Shown: positions 22,336-33,079 of the stretch, in pieces
Layout of the letters: every line of letters starts with the position of its first letter
Position numbering within the stretch: the stretch's first letter is position 1
Notes under the pieces: generated by a model
Databases searched by the model: none
What the model was told of the DNA's origin: nothing
Seen by the model: the letters and a program-made list of their open reading frames with translations, nothing else
Program-made: the position numbers and the translations under genes
DNA from: Larix kaempferi
Taxonomy: Eukaryota; Streptophyta; Pinopsida; Pinales; Pinaceae
Length of the DNA: 64,000 nucleotides
Assembly (NCBI GenBank): GCA_027924585.1
Contig: BSBM01000904.1
Span: 14,385,501-14,449,500, forward strand
Direction: 5' to 3'

Positions 22336-23531
22336 ACCCTCAACTTTCTCGCGATGACCGTCGTAAGATACGTCACCATGCGAAGTATTATTTAATCATC
22401 AATGATACTTTGTATCACCGTGGCATTTATTCATTTCTTCGACGTTGTCTCACTCACGATGAGGCTGAACGCGTTCTCAATGACTGTCATGCTAGGGCAT
22501 GTGGCGGTCACCTCTCTGGGATGGCTACGGCCTAGAATATTTTGCGTGAAGGATATTTTTGGCCTACTATCTTCAAAGATTGTATCGAGGCCGTAAAAAA
22601 ATGTCCTCCTTGCCAACACTTCCATACGAAGAAGCACACCCATCCTGCCCCGTTACATACGGTTATTGCCATGGGCCCCTTCGCAAAATGGGGCATCGAC
22701 TTTATGCATTGTAAGCCTACCTCGGTCGGGGGGCATAGTTACATCATTGTAGCTATAGATTACTTCACAAAGTGGGCCGAAGCTATGCCTATAGACCAGA
22801 ACGACGGTAAAACTGCCGCACTCTTCATGTTCAATCATGTAATAGCGCGATTCGGAGTTCCTCAGGCAATTGTTACCAATCATGGTTCCTATTTTCAGAA
22901 TCATATGGTTGATGAATTGAGCGATAGGTTGGGTTTTCGCCATGAAAATTCAACACCCTACTACCCGCAATCCAATGGACAAGTCGAGGCCATTAACATG
23001 GTCTTGAAAACTATGGTCCAAAGGATGGTAGGGACACATAAGTCCAATTGGCACAACATGCTCTTCTCAGCGTTATGAGCCTACCGAACTTCTGTCAAAA
23101 CCACCACAGGATTCACTCCCTTCCAATTGGTATACGGATTGGAGGTTGTCCTACCTATAGAGTGTGAAATTCCATCTCTACAACTCGTTGTCGAACTTCT
23201 TCCTAACACTACTGCTGAGGAAGAATGTCTCTTGCACTTAGCAAAACTGGACGAGTCTCGCCGAGATGCCGCTCTTGCTAATGAAGCACACAAGAAACGC
23301 ATCAAATCCCAATACGACAAGTCAGTTGAACCTCGTATCTTTAATGAGGGTGACCTGGTCCTCACTTATGACCAGAAGCACGATAAACTAGGAGCAGGAA
23401 AGTTCGAATCCATGTGGCATGGACCTTACATTATCAAATGTGTTTTGGAGAAGGGAGATTACGAGCTTGAAGACTATGATAGAATCTCTTTGGGTGAACC
23501 CCGCAATGGGATTTACCTGAAGAGATATTAA
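22336..23531 (+). pseudogene. Tat integrase, second catalytic Asp lost
   Basis: Pol resumes after the nested copia. The zinc-binding N-terminus has NDCHARACGGHLSG (about 22470-22510) and CPPCQ (about 22602-22616). In the core, the first Asp is in KWGIDFMH and the Glu in GQVEAINMVL. The second site reads IVTNHGSYF where the family has IVTDNGxxF: codon 22878-22880 is AAT, so Asp has become Asn. Stops at about 22533 (TAG) and 23076 (TGA) interrupt the frame. The C-terminal part (GDLVLTYDQ, GKFESMWHGPYIIK) is the usual gypsy integrase tail, ending at TAA 23529-23531. Integrase would insert the cDNA; this copy cannot. Confidence 0.93.
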
Positions 23532-23654
23532 GCCTAAATTCATCACGCTTAGACTTTCTTGTATATACTGTACATGGCGTGTTTTTTGTGTTTTTGTGTG
23601 CTGTGACGCTTTTGTTTTTTAGTGTCTTTAGATCTTGTTTCCGCTCCTTATACC
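23532..23654 (+). promoter_or_regulatory. Linker with possible splice acceptors before the second RNase H
   Basis: Between the integrase stop and the next ATG are several in-frame stops, a T-rich run ending ttgttttttag (about 23610-23622) and, slightly beyond, gtgtgcag immediately before ATG at 23675. These look like 3' splice sites, which could deliver the RNase H ORF on a spliced transcript. Inference only. Confidence 0.35.
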
Positions 23655-24089
23655 ATGTTCTGTCTGCGTGTGCAGATGGCAACGTGTTATGGATTAGCAG
23701 ACGACACTAGCCGGCATACCCGTAACCTTGCTTCGACAGCCTGGGTACTATATTCCCCAACAGGTGAGCTCATTAGCTCAGGAGGAAGTTGCCTAGGGTT
23801 TGCGACCAACAATGCCGTAGAATATCGGGCAGTAATCGGAACCCTAACTAATGCCATTTCCTTGGGTATGAACCACATTGTCATCCACATGGATTCTCAA
23901 TTAGTGGTTTCCCATCTGAACCAGGTTTACGCCATCCGTGATCCCACCTTACTCTGTCTCTTTAGACAAGTACGTCTCCTGGAAAGGTCATTTGAATCTG
24001 TTCAATACCTGCACATTCCACGAGAGTTAAACATAGTTGCTGACTCGATGGCCAACTTCATTTTGGATTGGTACATCACACACACATAA
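23655..24089 (+). CDS. Archaeal-like RNase H (aRNH) of the Tat element, placed after integrase
   Basis: An open frame of 144 codons, starting MFCLRVQMATCYG at 23655 (an alternative ATG is at 23676). It resembles the extra RNase H found in Tat elements. The four acidic positions are present: Asp in GLADDTSR, Glu in NNAVEYRAVIG, Asp in IHMDSQLVVSHLN and Asp in NIVADSMANF, with HIPRELN before the last. RNase H cleaves RNA in RNA-DNA hybrids during reverse transcription. The gypsy RNase H is at 15846-16230, so this is a second copy of a different type. It is in the same frame as integrase but separated by several stops and about 120 bases. No stop breaks it although the rest of pol is broken. What it uses for translation is unknown. 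Confidence 0.83.
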   Translation: MFCLRVQMATCYGLADDTSRHTRNLASTAWVLYSPTGELISSGGSCLGFATNNAVEYRAVIGTLTNAISLGMNHIVIHMDSQLVVSHLNQVYAIRDPTLLCLFRQVRLLERSFESVQYLHIPRELNIVADSMANFILDWYITHT

Positions 24090-24365
24090 TATCCATAGTA
24101 TGTAAAAGCATTCACAACGTGTAAATAATGTAATGTATAAAAGCAAACATGTAAACAAGATCACATCACTCATCATTTTAAAAACACATAATGTATAAAT
24201 TGTCGAGAGTGTCTGTATATATATATCGCTCAAAAAGTAGTGTTGGTACAAAATCTGAAGCACGATGGTTTTCAATGAGTCTCTACAAAAATATGAAGCA
24301 TCATAGCTTTCACTAGTACAAATATTTGAGGCCTCTAAGCTCTTAGTACAAGTATAATAGTGACA
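24090..24365 (+). other. Tat 3' region, between aRNH and antisense gene
   Basis: 276 AT-rich bases with no ORF; it includes tatatatatat near 24220. It would hold the convergent ends of the sense pol and antisense transcripts. Confidence 0.5.
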
Positions 24366-25658
24366 TCAAGCCTGACACCTGACCCGTACACCACCCCTAG
24401 CATGGACGACACACTGTCGCTGAGTGAGGAAGCAATCCACGGTCCTTGCCACCTTGCGGAGTAGGGCATTGAAGCGTATGTATGCTCCAACCCCAAAACT
24501 CTGCATAGGTCTCAGCAAGTCATCTATCGCTGGCTCAGGAACCTCCACTGTCAGCTGGGACAAGTTCCTGTATACCTCCTCCATCTCCTCAATGGCAGCA
24601 TGAGCACCTAGGGGCACAACTGCTTCCCCACCTCTGTCTCTCCTTGCCAAGAGAGAAAGTCCTACTGGCCGTACGGGCCCCACATCTGCACACACATATT
24701 ATATACTTGTCAACACTGCATCAAAAAAATGATAAATATACAAAATTAAAAGTACAAGGGTTTTGTTCTCACCTATGTCACCCCATGCTGCACCCTCGGG
24801 CAGCACCAAGTCAAGATCCTCTCTGAAATCTGTACCACTGTACGGGAAGTCCTCAACCATGAGTAACTGGCCTTCCAGCCAGCTGAAGAACTCGGGACCA
24901 AAACTGATGATAGGTCCTCCACCATGACAAGTCATGACCTCAGTCCATCTGAGCATGTGAGGATCTCTAGGCTCCCTGTCATCTAATACCACCTGCGGGC
25001 ACAAGAGAGGGATCCACTCCAAGAGGAACGATACCACGATCGACCCATAACCAAACTGCTTGAGCTCTCCCCGCCGACACTTGGTCAGCTGAGCTCAGAG
25101 GTTTACGAGGAGACCCTCGCACCAGTTGAAAACCGTGGGGGACATGCAGTCCTCCGCATAAAGCATCTGGGTCCGAGTAGCCGTGTGTGGGGCTTGGCTA
25201 CCCGCTGCTCTAGTAATAGAAAGAAATATGGTATGCAGTGGGCAGCTCACCACATCGCTGATAAGAATCTTCCCACTGGAAGGTCGAGAAGTAGCGATAC
25301 AATGTTGTGACACCATGTCATCAACTGTGCAGTCACTGGCCCGTGTTCCAGTAAGATGTACAGGTTCCCCTCTCCGGGACAGACCTGTGAGAAAATAGAT
25401 GTCCTCAACATATATTGTGAGGATGTGCTCACCAATCACGAAATACTTTTGAGCCGCATCCCAACTCTGGAGCATGTGTGATAGCAATGGGATTTGGGAT
25501 CTCATCCCCTGAATCTCAAAGAACTTGAGTAAACCACAGTTCCTCAAGGCATCCACGCATTGTGGATCGTTGGTAGCTTGTTCATCTTCTATCTCGTGTT
25601 CTCGTTCTTGCCACTCTAAAACCATGTTGGCTAGCAAGCAACCTACCAAGAAGGACAT
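24366..25658 (-). CDS. Antisense plant-mobile-domain-like protein, one stop, one intron
   Basis: On the strand opposite to gag-pol, one frame runs from ATG 25658 (TAA directly upstream) to TGA/TAG near 24366. Pieces such as LPxx-like SQIPLLSHMLQSW, FVIGEHILTIYVEDIYFLTG and LSRRGEPVHLTG match the pattern of the plant mobile domain (W, GE, T, ED, LxGL, G), known from MAIN/MAIL proteins and from some Ty3/gypsy and Mutator elements. ELKQFGYGSIVVSFLLEW follows. A TGA at 25095-25097 (probably from CGA) interrupts the frame. Between 24772 and 24686 the frame has non-coding character and a stop, explained by an 87-nt GT-AG intron; splicing joins AAWGDI to DVGPVRPVGL. The spliced product would be about 400 residues. 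Extra, often antisense, ORFs are known in Tat and Athila elements. Role unknown; the domain call is by pattern only. Confidence 0.66.
24686..24772 (-). other. Predicted 87-nt spliceosomal intron in the antisense gene
   Basis: Minus-strand donor ATAG/GTGAGAAC and acceptor TGTGTGTGCAG/ATG, AT-rich between, with a T-run before the acceptor region. Removal keeps the frame (phase 1) and removes an in-frame stop. Confidence 0.7.
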
Positions 25659-25741
25659 TTAAACACTGTTAGGTCCTACTTCAACCTTCACAAGTCCATT
25701 TTTTGGATTCTTTTTTATGTTTGGAATTTGCAACTCCGCCG

Positions 25742-25769
25742 TCGCACTGTACGTTTGCGTACAGTGCGA
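25742..25769. repeat. Perfect 12-bp hairpin with GTCGCACTGTACG core
   Basis: TCGCACTGTACG, loop TTTG, CGTACAGTGCGA. GC-rich in an AT-rich surrounding. The same GTCGCACTGT string occurs in the 5' leader near 8773. Confidence 0.8.
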
Positions 25770-25805
25770 TGTCATCACTCTTCATCCATTCGAGGCTTGC
25801 GACGA

Positions 25806-25852
25806 CTCGGTCTCGTCGTAGGTCCCAAAAGGGCCAACTACGACGAGCCGAG
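25806..25852. repeat. Second long hairpin in Tat 3' region
   Basis: CTCGGTCTCGTCGTAG (25806-25821) pairs with CTACGACGAGCCGAG (25838-25852) with one bulge; an inner CCC-AAAA-GGG extends it. Confidence 0.78.
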
Positions 25853-26379
25853 AGCGTAGTAGCACTCCATGCACTCATCAAAAAATCCAAAAAAATGAAC
25901 CTAAAAACAAAATCTAATCCATTGGAAAGTTGCTGGATGAAGTTTAGGCCTACCTGATCCGGACGGTTGGTGAAATGGCGGATCGTAGCTCCCGGAATCG
26001 GCAAAGGAAGTTTTGGCTCCAAATTGGTACTTCTCCTCCCAAATGGGCAATTGAAACAATGCAATCTATTTTGGCCCATTTTTCTATTTATAAATAGAAT
26101 GGAATATTCCTTTTCAAATATTTTGATGCTCTTGGGCCATTTATCATAGTTTTTGACCATTTTTGTCATATTTGAGGCTATTTGACACATTCTCTAGTGT
26201 GCAGGAGTTGTAAGTGGTCTTTTGTGCCGTTTCTCATATCACAACGGTCATCACAGGTATGAACACTCCCTTGAATGTTTTGTTGTTATTTTTGCAACGA
26301 TTAGTCTGTAATTATTGCGTGATGATGAGTTTACTCTTCATTTGTTCTCGTACTCATGGAACTATGAGAACAAGTACTG

Positions 26380-26720
26380 AGTTATGATTTATCACTTTTC
26401 CGGGCTCGTTAAACTTCCACGGAAAAGGACACCCCCCAGAGTCTACCGTTAAGTTCTTTTCAGGCTCTTGAAAAATGAAAAGATTTCCAAGCGAACTTGT
26501 CGCGTTCACGCTTGTTAAAGTATTTGAATGGTCGTCTTCCTAGTGATAGTTTACCCCTTTTTCGGACCAGGAGGCACTAATTACAAAAAAGGAATACTCC
26601 AGCCAATCATGACTGGAAGAGTCCTCTCCCGCGTTGTTTTACCCTTTTTTGGGCGATGAGGCTAACTTTACGAAAAAGGACTGTTGGAGTCTTCTTTAGT
26701 TCTTTTCAGACTCTCTAAAC
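26380..26720. repeat. Diverged repeat units with CCTTTTT...AAAAAGGA arms
   Basis: Three similar hairpin-forming units: near 26396 (CTTTTCCG with CGGAAAAG), near 26552 (CCCTTTTTCGG with ACAAAAAAGGA) and near 26640 (CCCTTTTTTGGG with CGAAAAAGGAC), the last two sharing gaggc between the arms. AGTTCTTTTCAG recurs at about 26452 and 26698. Confidence 0.6.
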
Positions 26721-27995
26721 ATGAAATGACGACCGAGTTTACCTTCTATGGAATTCTTAAATTTTTCACATTGAAGGGCCCATCATGGGACAAACCCCTC
26801 CTATCCTAGGTTCAGAAAATATTTGGGATTGGACTCATCTATAAGATGAGCTATACCTAGCATCTGGTTACCCTCATCAAGCTCGTAAAAAACACATGAG
26901 GCACTCATCATTCATGATGGGTAAAAATGAAAGTGCTTGTGTTACATACCTTATTAGTGGCAGTATGTAGTCGTTCTTGAACATGGCACTCATCTGCATT
27001 TGCATACAACACTTGGGTCATCCGTTTGTCTATGGGTCCCCACTTACTTTTCGAGTCCTGTTACTCCTTTGAGTCATTCAAAGAAAGCTCCCATCATTGG
27101 TTGCATTAGAATTTTGCATTGTCCTCATTGTGTCAATACTGCCAAGTCATGCCATGCCCATGTTCAAGAACACATCTATCATTTGTCATCTGTAGTCAAG
27201 TGTACCCGTCATCATATTGGTTTACTCTGAATCAGTCTTGCATGTTACTGTACCATCCGATCTACCCTACACATCTTTGTCGTTTTTCGTGTCGATTGAT
27301 GGGGGATTCATCATGGCCCTCCTTCGGCGGATTTGTCCTTTTCAACCTCAACTCATCATCTGAGGATCGAATCTAGAAACCAATCAAGTACCTTGGCCCT
27401 GCATGCCTCAATGGCAGGTTACCTCGCTTTCATCATGAGTTTACATCATTGACTCTTGATTGAAAGATTTCATCTTGCATTCAACTTCAACTCATTTATT
27501 CATGCTTGATGATATGTACTGTGATACTTTGGAAATCATTGACATAAATGGTGATCTCCCTCGCACTTGTTAACGGTTTACATCAATGGCCGGTAATCAA
27601 GTGGTTTCTACCATGTTCGACGTCAAGACATTTGTAATCACATGGATAGATTCATATCATTGCGAGTTCAGCTTGAAGACCCTGGGGAGTCATGTTTTAC
27701 CCAGGTTGCGATGGAGTTTGTATTTGAGTTATATTACATGGATCCACTTTTGTATTGGTCGTGGCTGTGCTATCATCTCATCATCGATCTACGCTTGTGT
27801 CTAGTAGCCATGATTGTGTTCAGTCGGTCATTATTACCATGGATCTGCAATGTATTGGTCGGTAGCCATGTTGTACTTCATATGAGATTGTCAGTTCAGA
27901 GTCAGTTGTACTGTAGTAGTGTCCTTCATTCGACGAGTCTATTGCCATTACTTCTATCAAAGCACTTCACCTGTCTATCTTCAACAGCTTCATGC

Positions 27996-28009
27996 TTTGG
28001 GGGGAATTC
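27996..28009 (+). other. Polypurine tract of the Tat element
   Basis: TTTGGGGGGAATTC directly before the right LTR; primes plus-strand DNA synthesis. It confirms the plus orientation. Confidence 0.85.
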
Positions 28010-28908
28010 TGTTACACCCAAAATCTACTCATCATAAGATTTAGTGTATACACCTATGAAGATACCTGGACTAAGTAATCATCCTGGGAGGATTTGTACC
28101 CAATTGTGCTCAGTTTTGAAGGGTCGTCGCAGGTTGCACACTAGCAACATGGGACGTCGCACCTTGCTCCATTATAGGGTGCAACGAAGTCAGTTAAGTG
28201 GCAAAAATAGCTTCTTCAAGGTCCATCTCGAAGCTTGCTTACTTGGGACCCTATCCCTGACCTCTTGGAGGAGCTGGCACTCGGTTCCTAAACCTTTGGA
28301 GAGATCCCTTAAGCCTCTCCTTCCATCTCTCAACCTATCCTATCCATACCCTATCCATTTAGTCCTATATAAGTGAAGCTCACTCCCATCCCAAAGGGAG
28401 GAAGACTATGGTATCTACATGCTGGTGAAATCATTCTTAGAACATCTCCACTCACCTATTGGAGAAATCATACTTCCTTGGAAGGATATGGAAATCGACT
28501 TTGTCGGAGAAGGGCTACAGTGTTAAGCCTTGGTTGTGGTTCTATATCTCTATCATGTACCCCTCTATTTGCAGTAATACAAATTCTTTCCACCAATATT
28601 GTTCATGTGTGCAATGATATTGAGTAGTTTACCTGCTTAACTATTTACTTAGATCGCTTATTGTATAGATGTCTTTTACTGGTTTCTCTTGTTTCTTGTC
28701 TTGACAGGTCTTGCAGCTTGGATCTGACGACCATGGGACGTGGATCAACATTTAGGAGAAGGATTGCGTAGTGAAAAGGTAAGACATCTAGTACTTGATC
28801 CTTAATTAGATCTAGGAAATGCATTAGTAGTCTGTTCTATTTGTTCTAGACTCACTTTGAGCTAGGGAGATCCAGCTCGCGTTCGCTCGAGTGGATTGTC
28901 CGATAATA
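28010..28908 (+). repeat. 3' LTR of the Tat element
   Basis: 899 bp, TGTTACACCC to CCGATAATA; the terminal CA of the left LTR is TA here, a C-to-T change. TATA box conserved at 28366. Confidence 0.92.
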
Positions 28909-28913
28909 CAAGG
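28909..28913. repeat. Target site duplication, right, Tat element
   Basis: caagg, one transition from taagg at 7475-7479. Confidence 0.68.
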
Positions 28914-29170
28914 CACATTCATCAAAATCTCATGCATTAAAGGGAATATTTTACTATTTATTGGTCAAAGTTGGTTGAGTATTGCACATTATCTTAGAGA
29001 ACACCACATACTCTCTCTCCAAGTCACATTCAAGTTTAATTCCTTGGCGAAAAGCATCAATCTAGGAAAACAAACATTATTGTATTGTAGAGTTGAATTC
29101 AAACCTATATTAGGGTTTTCTCTCTCCATTTATGACATGGTTGGATTTTGGGTTTTTCCTTGTTGGATCT
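28914..29170. other. Spacer between two LTR elements
   Basis: 257 bp, no gene recognised. It continues the sequence left of 7475 that the Tat element split. Confidence 0.5.
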
Positions 29171-32100
29171 TGTTATCACACATCTCGTAGTTGCCCCAGT
29201 GGATGATCCTACTCAGGATGACAGAGGGGACGGGAAACCAAAGAGGTGACACAAGAGGGCCTCGATCCCCAAGATGGATTGGTTGTCACGCCAATCGAGA
29301 AACTCTTCACTTTATACTATCAAAGCCATAGATAGTAAAGGGGGAGACCCTGATCTACTCCCGATGGGAGAGATCTAACCCAATCACCAGATCAAGCTAT
29401 GGAAATAGGGTACGTAAGGTGATAGGTGGAGAACCCTAGATTTAAGGAAACAAGATTACTGTGGAGGCTTAAGAAAGATAAGAATTGACTATGATTGATT
29501 AGACACAATGAATTGATGATTAAGGATGATTCCAGGATTTAAGTGCTAGTACAAATGATCAAATTTAGCTGCCTTGGGAAACGTGACCCTTAAAACAGGG
29601 AAAGTGGCCCAAAGAGTAGATCTGATGGTTTAGGATTTCTAGCACATCTTGGATGAATGATCTGACAGTATCAAAGTATGCAAGCTCACAAACAAGGTTT
29701 ACACAACCCGGAAAACAGGCCAACCAGGAAGTGCGCAAGGGTTAGAGACCAGTGCCTAGGGAAAAGGGGTAGATGGAGTCCTCAGAGCATGAAGCCCTTG
29801 AGAACCCACCTGGAGATAGGCCGTAAGATGAAAACCCAGAAATGGTTTTCCAGTAAACCAAGAAATGAAACCTAGAGATTTTTTCAAAGGATTTAGAGTT
29901 AGGGTTTTAAAGTGAATGACAAATGGCTAGGATAGAAGAATAATTTACATACCTTGCAAGTGTACCTGTTTCATGGAAATTGATGCTAGTATGTCAAGGA
30001 TTGTTCCCGCAAAGATCAAGTGAAGATTTGATACTTTATCTTTCCCAAACGATTTTTCCCAGTTCCACTGATGTGCCCCTCTCTTCTTGCAATACCAAGG
30101 AAAATGATTTCAATCAGCAAGCAACAATGAAGGTAAATGCAAATGACGAGAAGATAACAAAGAGTAAAAGGTACAAAGACAATGATACTCCCTGAACCAG
30201 ACGAAGAGAAAAGAGAGAGACAAGGAGAGTCTCCTCAGGCAATGCGCCCCTCCTCCAATTCGACTTCTTATCCTGCAAGTAAAACGTGGAGAATAGATGT
30301 GCAAAATAACCACCAAGATCCTTAATGCAATGGACGAATAGTTTCAATCAACAAATCAAACACCCAGAACCAGATCACAAGAGTTTGCAAAAATATATTT
30401 TATTCCATAAGCCATGAAAACCAAAACCCTAACCACCTTTTTGATGAGTGGTTGAGATCATAAGATACATAAGTGATAATCAATGGCTAAGATGAGCCCA
30501 AAAATAAAGTATATGGATCAACACAAAAATAGCGGGTACGCACTAGCTAAGTCACCCTAGGGGGACGTCCCACATAAAGGTGACTAGGAAACATAACATA
30601 AGCTCATGGTGGGTCTAGGAGGTGATATAATCCTTCACTAGTGTGTCCCCATGGCACAATAACATAAAATAATATCATCAAGGTACAATATTGTGACCAC
30701 ATGGCCAAATCGTGCCCCTTCAGAGACACAATAAAATCATAAAATCTGAGCCCGGAAAGTGTGTGGGCCCAACTGACTGCTGCAACTAATATGGAAGGTG
30801 TGGGAAGCATCACACACGTCATCAAAATAAATATTATTCCATTTCCTTGACTCAGTAGCCCAAATCGAATTCCTCTGTAGCCATTTTACCATTTTTTTAT
30901 TCCTCTGTAAATCACCTGTAAAAGATAAAACTGCATGTAACTCACTTCCTAGTCACCTGGAGCGAAATATGACTGCACCAAAATGTCTGGGAGTATGGAA
31001 ATATAGTAAAGACAAGTGGCTGGACCCCATACTCCCTTTGTAGCGCCCTAGGTGAACCAAATAAACACCAAACTGCTTTGTCAAGCCATTTTTAATGGAA
31101 AATCTGCACTTAAGTGATAAACTGAAAAGTATTTCAACTGAAAAATGCTCGAAACTGCAAACTGAGTATCCCAATGGACTCAGAAGGTCCAAATTCACTA
31201 GATATGCATACTCATACACCATATGGATAACTGTATAATCATATAATATCATAACCATGGCCGAACAGATAAAAAATAATAATCTGTAAATGATCAAAAT
31301 CATAAAAATGCCACAAATCACTATCTGAAACTTGCAACTGCTGCATGGAACCACCTGGTGGGCAGTGAAAGACCATATATCATCAATCTCTAGCATCACT
31401 GGTCTAACTCATCTCATGTCCTGTGGTTGACTTGGTTAAACTAGGTTTGGCCAGGTCAAACTGACCAATAATATGACCCAGGCTAAAACATCAAGATGTT
31501 GCAAGTGTAACTAGCTAAGACATGCTTCGTTAGTCATTCCTATAGCAAGATTATAAACATAAAGTAGCATTTCACTGGTGGTTTAAAACAAGATAAATAT
31601 TCAATGTAAACTTTAATAATAATAATAGCTCAGAAATAGAACTTCAAGGATATACTCACTTCATGGCTGTGATCAATTTGCTAATAATGGGTGAAGGTGG
31701 AAAAATACAAGGCTAGGCTAAGGGATGACTGTACTAACTCAACACTCTGATACTTTGGATGTAGGAAAGGGGATACACACTCAAGCATATGTTGGATAAA
31801 GATAACACAGGGATGGTAGTGTCTCACAAATTGAATAAGTTGTTTGGGAAGTGTTTATTCAACCTTGGAAGATGTCTACAACTCACATCCAAGCTGACTC
31901 AGCTCCATGAGGATCTTTTCTGGAGCCACCATGACTAGGTGCCTGATAAACCATAACTCAAGACTCTAGGGGACACTTAGAATTAGTTGTCCCTTACTCC
32001 ATCTCACATCCTAACCCATAGGCTCCGTGAGGAATTAATCATTACATATAAGGCCAACAATCTTTGGATTTAGCATACATTTAGCCATTGCTTTATTTGG

Positions 32101-33079
32101 GCCTTTCATTTAATTTATTTCCATGGCCAACAGTCTTTAGATTTGGCATACATGTAACCACTATTTTTATTAGGCCTTTCTTATCCCTTCTTTGGGGATT
32201 TTACATTTCATTTGATTTCACACTTCATTCATTTCATAGCCCTTGTTTCACTGTGCTTAGAAACACAGTTTTGAATTTCATTTCAATGGGATTTCATAAG
32301 ATATACAATAGTTTCCAGATACATGTAATGATGGTAGTACTATCTGCTTCAAGTTTTAGCCAACACAACTTAGGAAACTCAGATCCGAGACACAAATAAA
32401 TAGGGATGTTATCCAACAAAGAGGCAAGAGTGGGGAATTCCTCCATATCACAGGCTAAGGAGTAAGTCAAGGTAAAACTAAAACTGGAAGGTGACGAATG
32501 GATAAGGAAAGTGAAAGATGATGCCAAAAATAGCAAGCCATATAATGGTGGGAATGATCACTTCCATTCTCCTAGGGAGGGTGAAACCAATGAGTATAAG
32601 CAAAAAATTCATAATTCTAAGCAAGATAGACCATATATATATAATATAACAACCATGTCCAATATATATAAATACATCGCCAGATCATGGCCACTAAATG
32701 CTAAATCATGCTACCAAAATGACCATAAAAGCAATATAAACCAATACACATCAATATACCTGCTAGGTCATATACCTGTACCAACCATCAGAACCATCAT
32801 CTGTCAACTGGAAACCTGCTATTGCACATCTGGGCATTGCATACTGCTCTGTATGGAAAAAATGGCTACATCGGTCATCAAATCTGAGTTTCTTGAGACT
32901 CAGTCATGGCATAAGGCTGCACTGTTTGCTCATGGGATGCTCTGAAAATATGAGTGATCCTGGAATGAATCCTCATCTGATGCTAATCTCACGCATCTCA
33001 ATGTAAAGGACTGGCTGAAAAAAGGACTGGAATCTGATATGAAGATATGGTACCCCCAGCTAATATAAATGTGATAACA
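29171..33079 (-). repeat. 3' LTR of the 3.9-kb-LTR element
   Basis: 3909 bp. Short ORFs inside it (for example near 30110-30347 and 30953-31399) recur in the other LTR in altered form and lack recognisable domains. Confidence 0.9.

Larger units (their letters stand above)
25660..28009 (+). other. Tat 3' non-coding region
   Basis: 2.3 kb before the right LTR without a convincing gene. The open frame at 25681-26190 on the minus strand has low-complexity composition and no recognised motif. Includes two hairpins and a diverged repeat group at 26380-26720. Confidence 0.6.
7480..28908 (+). mobile_element. Tat-type Ty3/gypsy LTR retrotransposon, 21.4 kb, with nested copia
   Basis: Bounded by 900-bp direct repeats (7480-8379 and 28010-28908) beginning TGTTACAYCC. 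The 5-bp flanks are taagg (7475-7479) and caagg (28909-28913), a target duplication with one transition. A polypurine tract precedes the right LTR. Internal order on the plus strand is gag, protease, reverse transcriptase, RNase H, integrase, archaeal-like RNase H, then a 3.9-kb 3' region holding an antisense gene. The copia insertion at 16294-22330 splits pol; without it and one target copy the element would be about 15.4 kb. Integrase and reverse transcriptase motifs and the extra RNase H place it in the Tat lineage (relatives of Ogre and Retand). Several stops make it inactive. Confidence 0.92.

Noticed and set aside
25681-26190. 169-codon minus-strand frame upstream of the antisense gene
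   Set aside because: Overlaps two strong hairpins, has no recognised motif, and a TAA lies directly before the antisense gene start.
30110-31399. Open frames that recur at 36746-38081
   Set aside because: Located in the duplicated 3.9-kb LTRs; they change length and frame between copies.
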